Origin: Acrocarpospora phusangensis
Lineage (GTDB): Bacteria > Actinomycetota > Actinomycetes > Streptosporangiales > Streptosporangiaceae
NCBI RefSeq assembly: GCF_016862995.1
Contig: NZ_BOOA01000041.1
Span: 19,904 to 83,903, forward strand
Direction: 5' to 3'
DNA: 64,000 nucleotides
Part shown: piece by piece, positions 14,464 to 22,652 of the stretch
Layout: each line of letters starts with the position of its first letter
How positions within the stretch are numbered: position 1 is the stretch's first letter
Translations under genes and position numbers: made by a program
The notes under the pieces: generated by a model
The model's database searches: none
What the model was told of the DNA's origin: nothing
Seen by the model: the letters and a program-made list of their open reading frames with translations, nothing else

Positions 14464-17442
14464 GTGCCCACCTCCGAGCGGATTGGGGGCTTGGCGTTGC
14501 ACTTCCGGATCTTGACCCGGTTGGAAGTGATCCCCGACGAGGGCGGCCCGCTGGCCATTTCGCCGATCAAGAGAAGGGCTCTGTGCGCGCTTCTGCTGGC
14601 CGGTGAGCAGGGCCTGTCACCGGGCGAGCTGATGGAGGCCGTCTGGGGCGACGGGTACGCCCGCGACGGATCGCTGAAGACCTGCCTGTCCCAGTTGCGC
14701 CGGGTGCTGCCCGGGCGCATCCCCGCGGGTGGCTCGGGCGGATACCGGATCGAGTTCGGCCCCGCCGACACCCTGGACGCCCACCGGTTCCGCGCCCTGG
14801 TCGCCGAGAGCGCCGAGGCGGTCCGGCTGGGCGAGCACGAGAGCGCCGTGCGCACGCTGCAGGAGGCCCTGAACCTGTGGGGGCAGGGGGAGCCGCCGCT
14901 GGCCGACCTGCCCGATCACACCGCCCGGCTCCGCCTCCTCCGCGACGAGCTGGTCTTCGAGCGCAGGGCCGCCCAGATCGCCCTCTTCCGCGAGCGCATC
15001 CACCTCGGCGAGCACCGCGACGTGCTGGGCGACCTGCGCCGGGGCATCGCCGAGGACCCCTTCTCCGAGCAGCTGCACGCCCTGCTCATGACGGCTTTGT
15101 ACCGTTCCGGATACCGGGCGGAGGCGCTCCGGCACTTCGACGCGGTCAGCACCCTCCTGCTCCGCGAGGCCGGCAGCGGCCCCGGCCAGGCGCTGCGCCA
15201 GCTCAGGGACGCCATCGACGTGGACGACGAGGCCGCCGAGGCCGCCCAGGCCCTGGTCCTGGACGCCAGGACGCCCGCCCCCGCCGCCCCGCCCGCGCCG
15301 GCGGCCCCGCCGCCCCCGCCGCTCGCCCAGCTCCCGCCGGACGTGATCGACTTCACCGGCCGGGAGGACGAGGTGGCCCGGGTGGCCGCGTTCCTGACCC
15401 CCGGCCCCGACGTGACCGGCGTGCCCATCGCGTCCCTGATCGGCCCGCCGGGCGTGGGCAAGTCCGCCCTGGCCATCCACATCGCGCACCGGCTGCGGGC
15501 CGCCTTCCCCGACGGCCAGATCTACATCCACCTGGCCGGCATGTCCGCGCACCCGCGCGAGGCCGCCGAGGTCCTCGGCGAGCTGCTGGCCTTCATGGGC
15601 GCCTCGGCCGAGAGCCTGCCCGCCAGCACGGGGGAGCGGGCCGCGCTGTTCCGTTCCATGCTGGCCGGCCGCCGGGTGCTGGTCGTGATCGACGACGCCG
15701 CGGGCGCCGAGCACGTCCAGCCCTTCCTCCCCGGTACGGCGGGCTGCGCCGTGATCGTCACGTCCCGGGCGTACCTCACGGGCGGGGCCGGTATCCGTCC
15801 CTTTCGGCTGGACCCGCTGCAGCGCGAGGAGGCCCTGCGCCTGCTCGAGGAGATCATCGGCCGGGACAGGGTCGCCGCGGAGCCGGAGGCCGCCGACGAG
15901 GTGATGGCCGCCTGCGGCGGCTTCCCGCTGGCCGTACGGATCGCGGGGGCGCGGCTGTCGGCCCAGCCCAACTGGCCGATCGCGTACTTCGCGGGGCGGC
16001 TCAGCGACCGGCTGCGCGCGCTGCGGGCCAACGAGATGACCGTCAGCGCCAGCATCGCCGACAGCTACGACGCCCTGCCGGGGCCCGCCAGGCAGGCCTT
16101 CCGGGTGCTGGCGCTGGCCGGGCCCGGCGACTTCCCGGTCTGGCTGATCGCCATGCTGCTGGGCACCCTGGAGGCCGAGGAACTGCTGGAGACGCTGTCG
16201 GACCGCAGCCTGCTGGTGACCGTCAGCGCCGGCACCGCGGGGCCGCCCCGCTACCGGCAGCACGACCTGCTCAGGGACTACGCCGAGGCCCAGCTGCTGG
16301 ACCACGTGAGCGAGCGCGACCTGGCCGTGGAGCGGCTGCTGCTCGGCTGGCTGGAGCTGATCGACCGGGCCGACGCCCGTCTCCCGGGGGAGCCGCACTT
16401 TCCCCGCCCGGCCCGCCTGAACGTGGAGCTGTTCGCCCCCGACGAGGCGCGGCACCTGATCGACGCCAACCCGGGCGGCTGGTTCATCGCCGAGTGCGCG
16501 AACATCCTGGCCGCGATCCGGCTGGCCTGCGACGAACGCCGCTACCGCCTGGCGTACGGCCTGGCCCTGCGGCTGTCGTCGTTCCTGTGCCACCAGAGCC
16601 GGCACCGCGAGGCCGAGGACATGTGGGAGCGGGTCATGACCGCCGCCGCGGCCGAGGAGGACACCCGGCTGGCCGCCGAGGCCCGGCTGCGGCTGGCCGC
16701 CGTGGTCGCCAGGCAGCCCGGCGACGAACTGCGCTCGATCCGCATGCTGGGCTCCTGCCTGGACGCCTTCGAGCAGGTCAAGAACGCCGAAGGGGTGGCC
16801 AGGTCGCTCGCCTGGCGGGCCCTGGTGGGCCACCGGCAGGGCGCCCTCGACGCGGCCGTGGGCGACGCCGAGCGCGGCCTCAAGCTGGCCCGCGAGGTCG
16901 AGGACGGCCCCGCCGAGGTGGCCTGCCTGCGGGTGCTCGGCCTGGTCGCCTCCGCCGAGGGCCGCCACGACGAGGCCGTACGGCTCTGCGAACCGGCCCT
17001 GGCCAGGGCCGAGAAGATCGCCAGGGAGACCGGCGAGCGCGTCTACGAGTGCCTCGCCCTGGACACCCTGATCACCCTGCGGCTCGCCGCGGGCCACCGC
17101 GAGCAGGCCCTCCAGCTGTGCGACCACGGCCGGGCGCTGGGCCAGGAGACCGGCGACCTCCCGGCCGAGGCGGCCTTCGAGGAGCTCGCCGGGGACGCTC
17201 TGGCGGCGCTGGACCGGCCGGAGGAGGCGATCGCCCGCTACACCCGCGCGGCGGGCCTGTTCGAGATCGCGGCCGACGACCGGCGGGCGCCCCTCTGCCG
17301 GGTCAGGATCGCCGCCGTGCACGCGGCTCAGGGCGCCGTGGAGGAGGCCAGGAAGCTGGCCGAGCAGTCCGCCGTGGACCTGGAGAACCTGGGGTTCCAG
17401 GTAGACGCGGAGGCGGCGCGCCGGGCCGCCCAGGGCTGGTAA
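14464..17442 (+). CDS. AfsR/SARP-family transcriptional regulator with NB-ARC and TPR domains
   Basis: The 992-aa protein has the AfsR order. An OmpR-like winged helix lies at about 10-95 (KRRALCALLLAGEQGLSPGELMEAVWGD). The bacterial transcriptional activator domain follows at about 100-255, then a Pro-rich linker. An NTPase module at about 295-560 has a P-loop at about 325 (IGPPGVGKSALA) and a Walker B (RVLVVIDDAAG). Helical TPR repeats fill about 690-990. The family activates specialised-metabolism genes, often after phosphorylation. GTG 14464 lacks a clear ribosome site; TTG near 14491 is a possible alternative. Targets are unknown; the aroF unit 8 kb away is one candidate. Confidence 0.9.
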   Translation: MPTSERIGGLALHFRILTRLEVIPDEGGPLAISPIKRRALCALLLAGEQGLSPGELMEAVWGDGYARDGSLKTCLSQLRRVLPGRIPAGGSGGYRIEFGPADTLDAHRFRALVAESAEAVRLGEHESAVRTLQEALNLWGQGEPPLADLPDHTARLRLLRDELVFERRAAQIALFRERIHLGEHRDVLGDLRRGIAEDPFSEQLHALLMTALYRSGYRAEALRHFDAVSTLLLREAGSGPGQALRQLRDAIDVDDEAAEAAQALVLDARTPAPAAPPAPAAPPPPPLAQLPPDVIDFTGREDEVARVAAFLTPGPDVTGVPIASLIGPPGVGKSALAIHIAHRLRAAFPDGQIYIHLAGMSAHPREAAEVLGELLAFMGASAESLPASTGERAALFRSMLAGRRVLVVIDDAAGAEHVQPFLPGTAGCAVIVTSRAYLTGGAGIRPFRLDPLQREEALRLLEEIIGRDRVAAEPEAADEVMAACGGFPLAVRIAGARLSAQPNWPIAYFAGRLSDRLRALRANEMTVSASIADSYDALPGPARQAFRVLALAGPGDFPVWLIAMLLGTLEAEELLETLSDRSLLVTVSAGTAGPPRYRQHDLLRDYAEAQLLDHVSERDLAVERLLLGWLELIDRADARLPGEPHFPRPARLNVELFAPDEARHLIDANPGGWFIAECANILAAIRLACDERRYRLAYGLALRLSSFLCHQSRHREAEDMWERVMTAAAAEEDTRLAAEARLRLAAVVARQPGDELRSIRMLGSCLDAFEQVKNAEGVARSLAWRALVGHRQGALDAAVGDAERGLKLAREVEDGPAEVACLRVLGLVASAEGRHDEAVRLCEPALARAEKIARETGERVYECLALDTLITLRLAAGHREQALQLCDHGRALGQETGDLPAEAAFEELAGDALAALDRPEEAIARYTRAAGLFEIAADDRRAPLCRVRIAAVHAAQGAVEEARKLAEQSAVDLENLGFQVDAEAARRAAQGW

Positions 17443-17689
17443 TCACGTACATCCGGAATTGCGGATTCGGCCCATCCGTAAGCGGAAAAATTCTTCCCTC
17501 GGAATTATCGGCTATGTCGGGCATGTAGTCATATACTCGCGACGGTCAAGGCACGTTCATGTCGTTCGCGGGGAAACTCCGGATGACATGGCTACATGAT
17601 CCACACCTGACGTGAATAGCGCGGGTTGCTATGGTTGATCGGTGAAAGTGATCAAACGCTAGCTAATGGGCACCGGCGAGGGTGACTAC

Positions 17690-18496
17690 ATGAAGCGGCA
17701 GAACGTCTTCGACCATGACTGTCCGAACGCCTCCAGGATCTATGATCATCTACTCGGTGGGAGCGACAACCATGCTCCTGATCGGGTCGCGGCCGAGGAG
17801 CTCCTCAAGGTCGCGCCCGACGCCGCCGACGTCGCGGTGGGGAACCGGGCGTTCCTCAAGCGCGCCGTGAACTACCTCGCCGAGCGTGGGATCCGGCAGT
17901 TCCTCGACATCGGCAGTGGCCTCCCGACCAGGGAGAACACCCATCAGATGGCCCAGGCGGCGGCGCCGGGGGCCCGGGTCGTGTACGTCGACAACGACCC
18001 CATCGTCTTCGCCCACATCCAGGCGATCCTGTCCGACGGCAACACGGTGGCCACCAGTGGCGACATGCGCGCGACCGAAAAGATCCTGGCCGACCCCCGC
18101 CTGAACGAAATGATCAGTTTCGACGGGCCGGTCGGCGTGATCCTCACTTCTGTCCTGCACTATGTCTCCGACGCTGACGATCCGCATGACATCGTCGGGC
18201 GCATTATGCGCGCGATGCCGCCGGGAAGTTATTTGGTCCTATCTCACAGCAAACACGGGGATGCGGCCAGCCAAGAAGACGAAGAGCGAATTCTCGAAAT
18301 ATATAACCGCACCAATAAACCGCTTTATCCGCGAGACCGGGCTGAGATTGTTCAGTTTTTCGACGGGCTCGACATTCTTTCCCCCGGGGTGGTCCCGGTG
18401 CAGGACTGGCACCCCAACGGGGACGCTCGCGACGCGTCGGCGCCCGATTACGTCCCCGGCCACATCCTGGGTGGAGTCGCGGTCAAGCCTCACTGA
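17690..18496 (+). CDS. PF04672-type SAM-dependent methyltransferase
   Basis: The protein (268 aa) carries the DUF574/Methyltransf_19 signatures: N-terminal SRIYDHLLGGSDNHAPDR, the SAM-binding loop QFLDIGSGLPT, the acidic turn VVYVDNDPIV and LTSVLHYVSDADDP. This family is greatly expanded in actinomycetes and its substrates are unknown. ATG 17690 has a GAGGGTG site 5 nt upstream, better than ATG 17666, which has none. The 3' end overlaps the converging XRE gene by 7 bp. Codons in the last third use more A/T than usual here, such as AAATATATA at about 18296-18304, hinting at a mixed origin. Confidence 0.85.
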   Translation: MKRQNVFDHDCPNASRIYDHLLGGSDNHAPDRVAAEELLKVAPDAADVAVGNRAFLKRAVNYLAERGIRQFLDIGSGLPTRENTHQMAQAAAPGARVVYVDNDPIVFAHIQAILSDGNTVATSGDMRATEKILADPRLNEMISFDGPVGVILTSVLHYVSDADDPHDIVGRIMRAMPPGSYLVLSHSKHGDAASQEDEERILEIYNRTNKPLYPRDRAEIVQFFDGLDILSPGVVPVQDWHPNGDARDASAPDYVPGHILGGVAVKPH

Positions 18497-18882
18497 CGGG
18501 GCACCGCGCTCTCGCCTACGCGACGGATGTAGGTGATCATCAGCAGCGCCCCCGACTGGCGGTACTCGACCTTGTCACCAGGGCGGAACCCGGCCAGGGG
18601 GCGCTTGAGCGGGCGCAGCAGCCGGCGGCTGGACGCGTTCCGGGTCTCGACCGAGTACTGCACGGGGATGCCCGCCTTGCCGTAGAGCAGGTACTCCGCC
18701 GTACAGCCCAGCTCGGCGGCCAGCGCGGCCGTCACCTCGGGTGAGGGGACACGCCTTCCCGTCTCGATGAGAGAGATGTAACTGTCGTTCACATGCGCGC
18801 GCCGCGCCAGTCGATCCTGGGTCAGGCCCGCCTCCTTGCGCAGTTGGCGGAGGCGGTCACCCAGGGCCTCGGACACTGTCAC
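18490..18882 (-). CDS. XRE-family HTH regulator (130 aa)
   Basis: The N-terminal helix-turn-helix (RLRQLRKEAGLTQDRLARRAHVNDSYISLIETGRRVPS) is followed by a short C-terminal beta-rich part (RPLAGFRPGDKVEYRQSGALLMITYIR). GTG 18882 is taken as start because AAAGG precedes it; an in-frame start at 18909 is less likely. A cluster of palindromes lies directly upstream and could be its own operator. It converges with the methyltransferase gene. Confidence 0.82.
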   Translation of the reverse strand: MTVSEALGDRLRQLRKEAGLTQDRLARRAHVNDSYISLIETGRRVPSPEVTAALAAELGCTAEYLLYGKAGIPVQYSVETRNASSRRLLRPLKRPLAGFRPGDKVEYRQSGALLMITYIRRVGESAVPRQ

Positions 18883-18904
18883 TTGACAAGCCTTTCGACC
18901 CGGA

Positions 18905-18990
18905 GTCAATTGACGACATGTTTACATGCGGGCCCCCTGAATGGGTAGACCCATTTTTCCGCATAGGGTCAAGTTCTATAGAGAACTTGA
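18905..18990. promoter_or_regulatory. Cluster of four palindromes upstream of XRE gene
   Basis: Within 86 bp there are GTCAATTGAC (18905-18914), CATG-TTTA-CATG (18917-18928), AATGGGT-AG-ACCCATT (18940-18955) and TCAAGTTCT-ATAG-AGAACTTGA (18969-18990), all perfect. The two longer ones are of typical operator size. They lie in a 304-bp gene-free, A/T-richer gap between two minus-strand regulator genes. AATGGGT/ACCCATT is followed by a short T-run on the plus strand and could also act as a terminator. Confidence 0.6.
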
Positions 18991-19124
18991 ATGCCCGGGA
19001 TATTGAGCGGGAATTGCATTTCAGTTTGCCGCGTCCGGTAGTTAGCCCGGGAAATATAACTGGGCGGGCGATGACCTGCGGAATCGGCGGGCGCCGATAG
19101 GGGCGGGCCGTTTCCTCCCGGTCC

Positions 19125-19141
19125 CGGGCCGTCACGGCCCG
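19125..19141 (-). terminator. Hairpin downstream of XRE-DUF5753 gene
   Basis: CGGGCCG (19125-19131) pairs with CGGCCCG (19135-19141) over a 3-nt loop, 46 bp beyond the stop of the minus-strand regulator. There is no T-run. The short stem makes this a modest candidate. Confidence 0.4.
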
Positions 19142-19186
19142 CCACGCCGCGGTCGCGCCGTGGGAACGTTCCGAAGCCGCTCCCGG

Positions 19187-20059
19187 TTACGCGGAGCTAT
19201 GCCCATTCGGTAGGTTTCTGGCGGCCGCGATCAGGAACTGGAGGCTCTCGGCGGGGGGCAGGGCCGCCGCCCGGATGCGCGTGTAAAGGGTCTCGTAGCG
19301 GGTCGCGGCGTCAGGTTCGGTCAGGACGAGATCGTCCGTGACGGTGTCCACGGCCACCACGGTGGGGTCCCCCGGGTCGGCGAAGGTGTAGATCGAGAAG
19401 GCCGAGCGCGGCAGGCTGTAGCCGTCGATGACGGCGTCGATCGGGAGCACCCGCAATGTGATTTTCGGGTCCCCGTTGACGGTAGCCGCAAGGTGATAAA
19501 GCTGTTGCTGAACGACTTCCAGCGGCGCCGCGCGGCGGCGTACGGCGACCTCGTCGACGATCACTTCGTAGGTCGGGCCCCCCGGGCGGCGCAGCATTCG
19601 CTGGCGGCCCAGGCGTGCCTCGGCGGCCTTGTCGGGCTTGTAACCCTCCGCGCCGTCGCGGCGGTCGGTGTCGGCGCGGGCCCGGGTGAACTCGGCGGTC
19701 TGCAGCAGGCCGGGCAGGAAGGTCATCTGGAACTCGCGGATCGTCTCCGCGCCCGCCTCCAGGTCGGCGAAGAGGGCCTGCCGCTCGCCCATCGCCTTGT
19801 TCGACTCCCACCAGCCGCGCTCCCCGGCCTCCCGGGCGATGGTGATGATCTGGGTCCACCGGTCGCCGGTCACGCCCAGCTCCTCCAGGATGGCCATGAT
19901 GTCGGCGAGGTCGACGACGTGGCCGTTCTCCAGGCGGGAGATCTGGGCGCGCGGCAGGCCGATGCGCTTGGCGAGCTGCTCGTGGGTGAGCTGGGCGCTG
20001 ACCCGCAGGTGCCGCAGCTCGGTGGCCAGTCGCAGCCGCCGTACGTAGGGACTGATCAT
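19187..20059 (-). CDS. WhiJ-like XRE regulator with DUF5753 domain
   Basis: The 290-aa protein has an N-terminal HTH (LRVSAQLTHEQLAKRIGLPRAQISRLENGHVVDLADIMAIL) and a C-terminal DUF5753 domain (about 90-285) containing FLPGLLQTAEFTRA and LRVLPIDAVIDGYSLPRSAFSIYTF. Proteins of this build resemble Streptomyces WhiJ, which is linked to developmental control and usually acts with small DUF397 partners. The ATG at 20059 has a strong CGGAGGT site. It follows a PF04672 methyltransferase gene by 12 bp, so the two form an operon. Confidence 0.9.
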   Translation of the reverse strand: MISPYVRRLRLATELRHLRVSAQLTHEQLAKRIGLPRAQISRLENGHVVDLADIMAILEELGVTGDRWTQIITIAREAGERGWWESNKAMGERQALFADLEAGAETIREFQMTFLPGLLQTAEFTRARADTDRRDGAEGYKPDKAAEARLGRQRMLRRPGGPTYEVIVDEVAVRRRAAPLEVVQQQLYHLAATVNGDPKITLRVLPIDAVIDGYSLPRSAFSIYTFADPGDPTVVAVDTVTDDLVLTEPDAATRYETLYTRIRAAALPPAESLQFLIAAARNLPNGHSSA

Positions 20060-20071
20060 CGGGACCTCCGT

Positions 20072-20878
20072 CTACGGCACCCTGGCCACTCCGCTGTGGC
20101 CGGTGATCGCGCCGGGGGGCGCGTCGTCCTGGTCGGGCCGCCACTGGTGCCACTGGGTCAGCCCCGGCTCGACCAGCTCCAGGCCGTCGAAGAACCGTTC
20201 GACTTCCTCCCGGGAGCGTAGCCGCTGCCCGGTGGCCACGTGCTGGTTGTAGCGCTTGGACGCCTCGCCCTGGGTGGCCGGGAGCAGGTCGCTGGCCGGA
20301 TGCGAGATCACCAGATAGCTGCCGGGGGCCGCGGCCGCCACCAGCCGGCCCACGATCCCGTACGGGTCGTCCTCGTCCATGATGTGGTGCATGACGCCGA
20401 AGAGCAGGAGCGCCACCGGCTCGGCGAAGTCGATCGTGCGGCCCGCCTCGCGGAGCAGCTTCTCCGTGTCGCGCAGGTCCCCGTTGATGTAGTCGGTGGC
20501 GCCCTCGGGGGTGGTCTTCAGCAGCTCGTGCGCGTGCGCCAGCACGATGGGGTCGTTGTCCACGTAGACCACCCGGGCGCCGGGGGCGACCGCCTGGGCG
20601 ACCTCGTGGGTGTTGTTCTCGTTCGGGATGCCCGTGCCGATGTCCAGGAACTGCCGTACGCCCATGTCGGCGGCCAGCCATCGGACGACCCGGACCAGGA
20701 ACGCCCGGTTGGCCCGCACGCTGTAGCGCAGGCCCGGGCGGGCGGCGAGCACGGCGTCGCCGGCGGCCCGGTCGGCGGCGAAGTTGGTGGTGCCACCCAG
20801 CCAGTAGTCGTACACCCGGGCCGAGTGGGCCGTCGTGGTGTCGATCCGGATGGGCTCTGACTCGTGGCTGTCAGACAC
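20072..20878 (-). CDS. PF04672-type SAM-dependent methyltransferase
   Basis: At 268 aa it shows the same family signatures as the gene at 17690: SARVYDYWLGGTTNFAADR, QFLDIGTGIPNENNTHEVAQ, VVYVDNDPIVLAHA and LLFGVMHHIMDEDDPYGIV. The two copies are clearly paralogous but well diverged. The GTG start has only a weak ribosome site. It is the first gene of a two-gene unit with the WhiJ-like regulator and is divergent from the DUF397 gene. The methyl acceptor is unknown. Confidence 0.88.
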   Translation of the reverse strand: MSDSHESEPIRIDTTTAHSARVYDYWLGGTTNFAADRAAGDAVLAARPGLRYSVRANRAFLVRVVRWLAADMGVRQFLDIGTGIPNENNTHEVAQAVAPGARVVYVDNDPIVLAHAHELLKTTPEGATDYINGDLRDTEKLLREAGRTIDFAEPVALLLFGVMHHIMDEDDPYGIVGRLVAAAAPGSYLVISHPASDLLPATQGEASKRYNQHVATGQRLRSREEVERFFDGLELVEPGLTQWHQWRPDQDDAPPGAITGHSGVARVP

Positions 20879-21019
20879 CTGTTCGGCCCCTGTCTGTCCG
20901 TCCGGGTGGATATCTCCGGATTCGATACGGTCCGAGGTTCTTGATCGTGCCGAGTATCCATCCGTATCGCGTGCCGGGGCAAGGCCGATGGGACGTCCGG
21001 TTCAGGCGTGCACGGCCGC

Positions 21020-21055
21020 ATTCTGAACATGCGACACTTTTGTACAGTCCAGAAT
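21020..21055 (+). promoter_or_regulatory. Candidate control site upstream of DUF397 gene
   Basis: ATTCTG (21020-21025) and CAGAAT (21050-21055) flank an A/T-richer core containing GACACTTTTGTAC, about 25 bp before the DUF397 start. It lies in a 201-bp divergent gap that should hold promoters for the methyltransferase/WhiJ-like unit and for the DUF397 gene. I cannot assign the -35 and -10 boxes with confidence. Confidence 0.3.
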
Positions 21056-21079
21056 TGGCCGTTGTCCGGAAGACGGTTC

Positions 21080-21295
21080 ATGAACCAGAACAGCAAGTTC
21101 ACCAACTGGCGCAAGTCCAGCCTCTCCAGTGGCGGGGACAACTGTGTCGAGGTCGCCAGCACCGGCGGCCCCGGCGGCGTTGTCGGCGTGCGCGACTCCA
21201 AGCAGCAAGGGCGTGGCCCGGTCCTGTCGTTCACCCCGTCCGAATGGCGGGCGTTCATCGACGCCGTGAAGGCCGGGGAATTCGACCTGAGCTGA
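21080..21295 (+). CDS. DUF397 small protein
   Basis: The 71-residue protein has the usual DUF397 layout: TNWRKSSLSSGGDNCVEVA, then VGVRDSKQQGRGPVLSFTPSEWRAFIDAVKAGEFD. Members are found next to WhiJ-like regulators and are thought to bind them and change their DNA binding. It lies divergent from the methyltransferase/WhiJ-like operon and ends at a clear terminator. Confidence 0.92.
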   Translation: MNQNSKFTNWRKSSLSSGGDNCVEVASTGGPGGVVGVRDSKQQGRGPVLSFTPSEWRAFIDAVKAGEFDLS

Positions 21296-21335
21296 GCGCT
21301 CCTCCAGCGGTTTTTCCAATTTTGTCTGTTTTCCA

Positions 21336-21364
21336 CGAAGAGCCGGAACCCCCGGCTCTTCGTC
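21336..21364 (+). terminator. Rho-independent terminator after DUF397 gene
   Basis: A perfect 12-bp stem (ACGAAGAGCCGG, 21336-21347, with 21353-21364) and 5-nt loop lie 40 bp past the stop, followed by CGGTTTCT. T-rich sequence precedes the stem as well, so it may also work on the other strand. Confidence 0.8.
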
Positions 21365-21486
21365 GGTTTCTGGGCCGTGGTCATCTTGCGTCGGTGCTGG
21401 AAACCGATAGATACTTAGGACGTTCCGCACATTTGGATTGTCCAGCCGCGCGTATGCCCGGGAGATCGACGTGTGAGAGGGACCGT

Positions 21487-22023
21487 GTGAGAGGGACGGA
21501 GTCCGCGCTCGCCTCGCCGCTCATGAGCCTCGCGGAGACCGGCATGGACCGGGCCGCATCGATCGCCACGTGGCCGCTGGCCGAGGGAGCGCGCGCCGTG
21601 GTGCGCAGCCGCGACCTGATCCGCGGCGTCCTGACCGGCCTCGGGCTGGGCCATGAAGCCGTCGACGACGGCGTGGTGATGGTCTCGGAACTGGTCACCA
21701 ACGCGCTCAGGCACGCTTTCGGGCCGTTCGAGCTGCGTCTGTACCGCAGTCCGCCCGTGGTGGTGTGCGAGGTGGTGGACGGATCGGAGACGCTGCCGGC
21801 GATTCCGGGGCCGGGGGCCGTGCATCTGACGCTGGAGCAGATCGACGCCATCCCCGACGCGCTGCTGCTGGAGTCGGGACGGGGTCTCGACGTGGTGCAC
21901 CGGCTTTCCCGGGGGTGGTGCGGGGCGTACCCGACCAAGATCTCCACCAGGAACCGGGTCACCGGCGGCAAGGCCGTCGCGTTCGCCCTGCCGCTTCCCG
22001 CCGGGGAGCCGGACCGGCGCTAG
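21487..22023 (+). CDS. RsbW-like ATP-binding protein (HATPase_c_2)
   Basis: This protein of 178 aa shows the GHKL ATPase N-box (VVMVSELVTNALRHAFGPFELRLY) and a degenerate G1/G2 region (LLLESGRGLDVVHRLSRGWC), as in stand-alone anti-sigma-like kinases of actinomycetes. Such genes commonly accompany WhiJ/DUF397 modules. The GTG at 21487 follows GAGAGGGA at a good distance; ATG 21523 is possible but lacks a ribosome site. A tandem gtgtgagagggac repeat (about 21471-21496) includes the start region. Confidence 0.85.
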   Translation: MRGTESALASPLMSLAETGMDRAASIATWPLAEGARAVVRSRDLIRGVLTGLGLGHEAVDDGVVMVSELVTNALRHAFGPFELRLYRSPPVVVCEVVDGSETLPAIPGPGAVHLTLEQIDAIPDALLLESGRGLDVVHRLSRGWCGAYPTKISTRNRVTGGKAVAFALPLPAGEPDRR

Positions 22024-22059
22024 CCGATCCGGGCTCTCGGACCCTCGAACCCGCAGACC

Positions 22060-22284
22060 TCAGATGAGGGGCGGGGGCTCCCAGTCCTCCGGGTCCAGGT
22101 CCGGGTCGTCCAGCGAGTCGTCGTTCATGGCGATCGTGTACAGACCGGCCAGGCGGCCGATCACATGGTCCGCCGAGTAGCCCTCGTCGATCAGGTCCCA
22201 GGCGTCGCCCGTGGACGGCGCGGACGTGCTCTCTTCGCCCTGCCTGCTCTGGGCCGCGATCGTCTCTTGCTCGATTTCCGGCAT
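22060..22284 (-). CDS. Small acidic hypothetical protein (74 aa)
   Basis: The frame has normal high GC3. It encodes an acidic protein with a helical middle (DAWDLIDEGYSADHVIGRLAGLYTIAM) and an Asp/Pro-rich tail ending DWEPPPLI. ATG 22284 follows a GGGTG site; GTG 22293, which overlaps the stop of a doubtful upstream frame by 4 bp, is an alternative. No function is recognised. Confidence 0.55.
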   Translation of the reverse strand: MPEIEQETIAAQSRQGEESTSAPSTGDAWDLIDEGYSADHVIGRLAGLYTIAMNDDSLDDPDLDPEDWEPPPLI

Positions 22285-22289
22285 TTTGG

Positions 22290-22532
22290 TCACCCGATCG
22301 GATCGGTGCGGGTCACCTCGGAGGTGACGGATCTGGTCAGTCCGGAATCAGCGGCTGTCCCGGTGATCGTCACGGCGGTAGCCGTACGCACCGGGAGCGT
22401 TCCCGCCGTCGCGCGCCCGCTCCTGGCCATATCGGAATAGTGCCCAGAAATCGCCTCGGCGATGCGGCTGGGGACCGGGATCCGCGGGGGAAACGGGAAC
22501 GCTCCTGTGGCGTGCCTTCGGAACCGGACCAT
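22290..22532 (-). CDS. Doubtful small ORF (80 aa)
   Basis: The frame from ATG 22532 has an AAGG about 12 nt upstream and ends with a GTGA overlap on a possible start of the next small gene. This is the only argument for it. Codon use is less GC-biased than in neighbours and the protein (Arg/Thr/Pro-rich) resembles nothing I know. The 368-bp stretch it covers may equally be non-coding. Confidence 0.25.
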   Translation of the reverse strand: MVRFRRHATGAFPFPPRIPVPSRIAEAISGHYSDMARSGRATAGTLPVRTATAVTITGTAADSGLTRSVTSEVTRTDPIG

Positions 22533-22652
22533 CGGCGTCACATCCTTCTGATCACATTCGCGGGGGCCGTCCATCAGTAGGGCGGGACATTCCGTTCCAT
22601 CCTGTGTCACCAACCGGCCGCGCACGCGTTACCGGTGTGTCAGGGTATGAAG

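Noticed and set aside
14617..17322. 901-codon minus-strand frame opposite the AfsR-like gene
   Set aside because: Gly/Gln/Arg/Val-rich shadow without motifs; the plus strand encodes the whole AfsR domain order.
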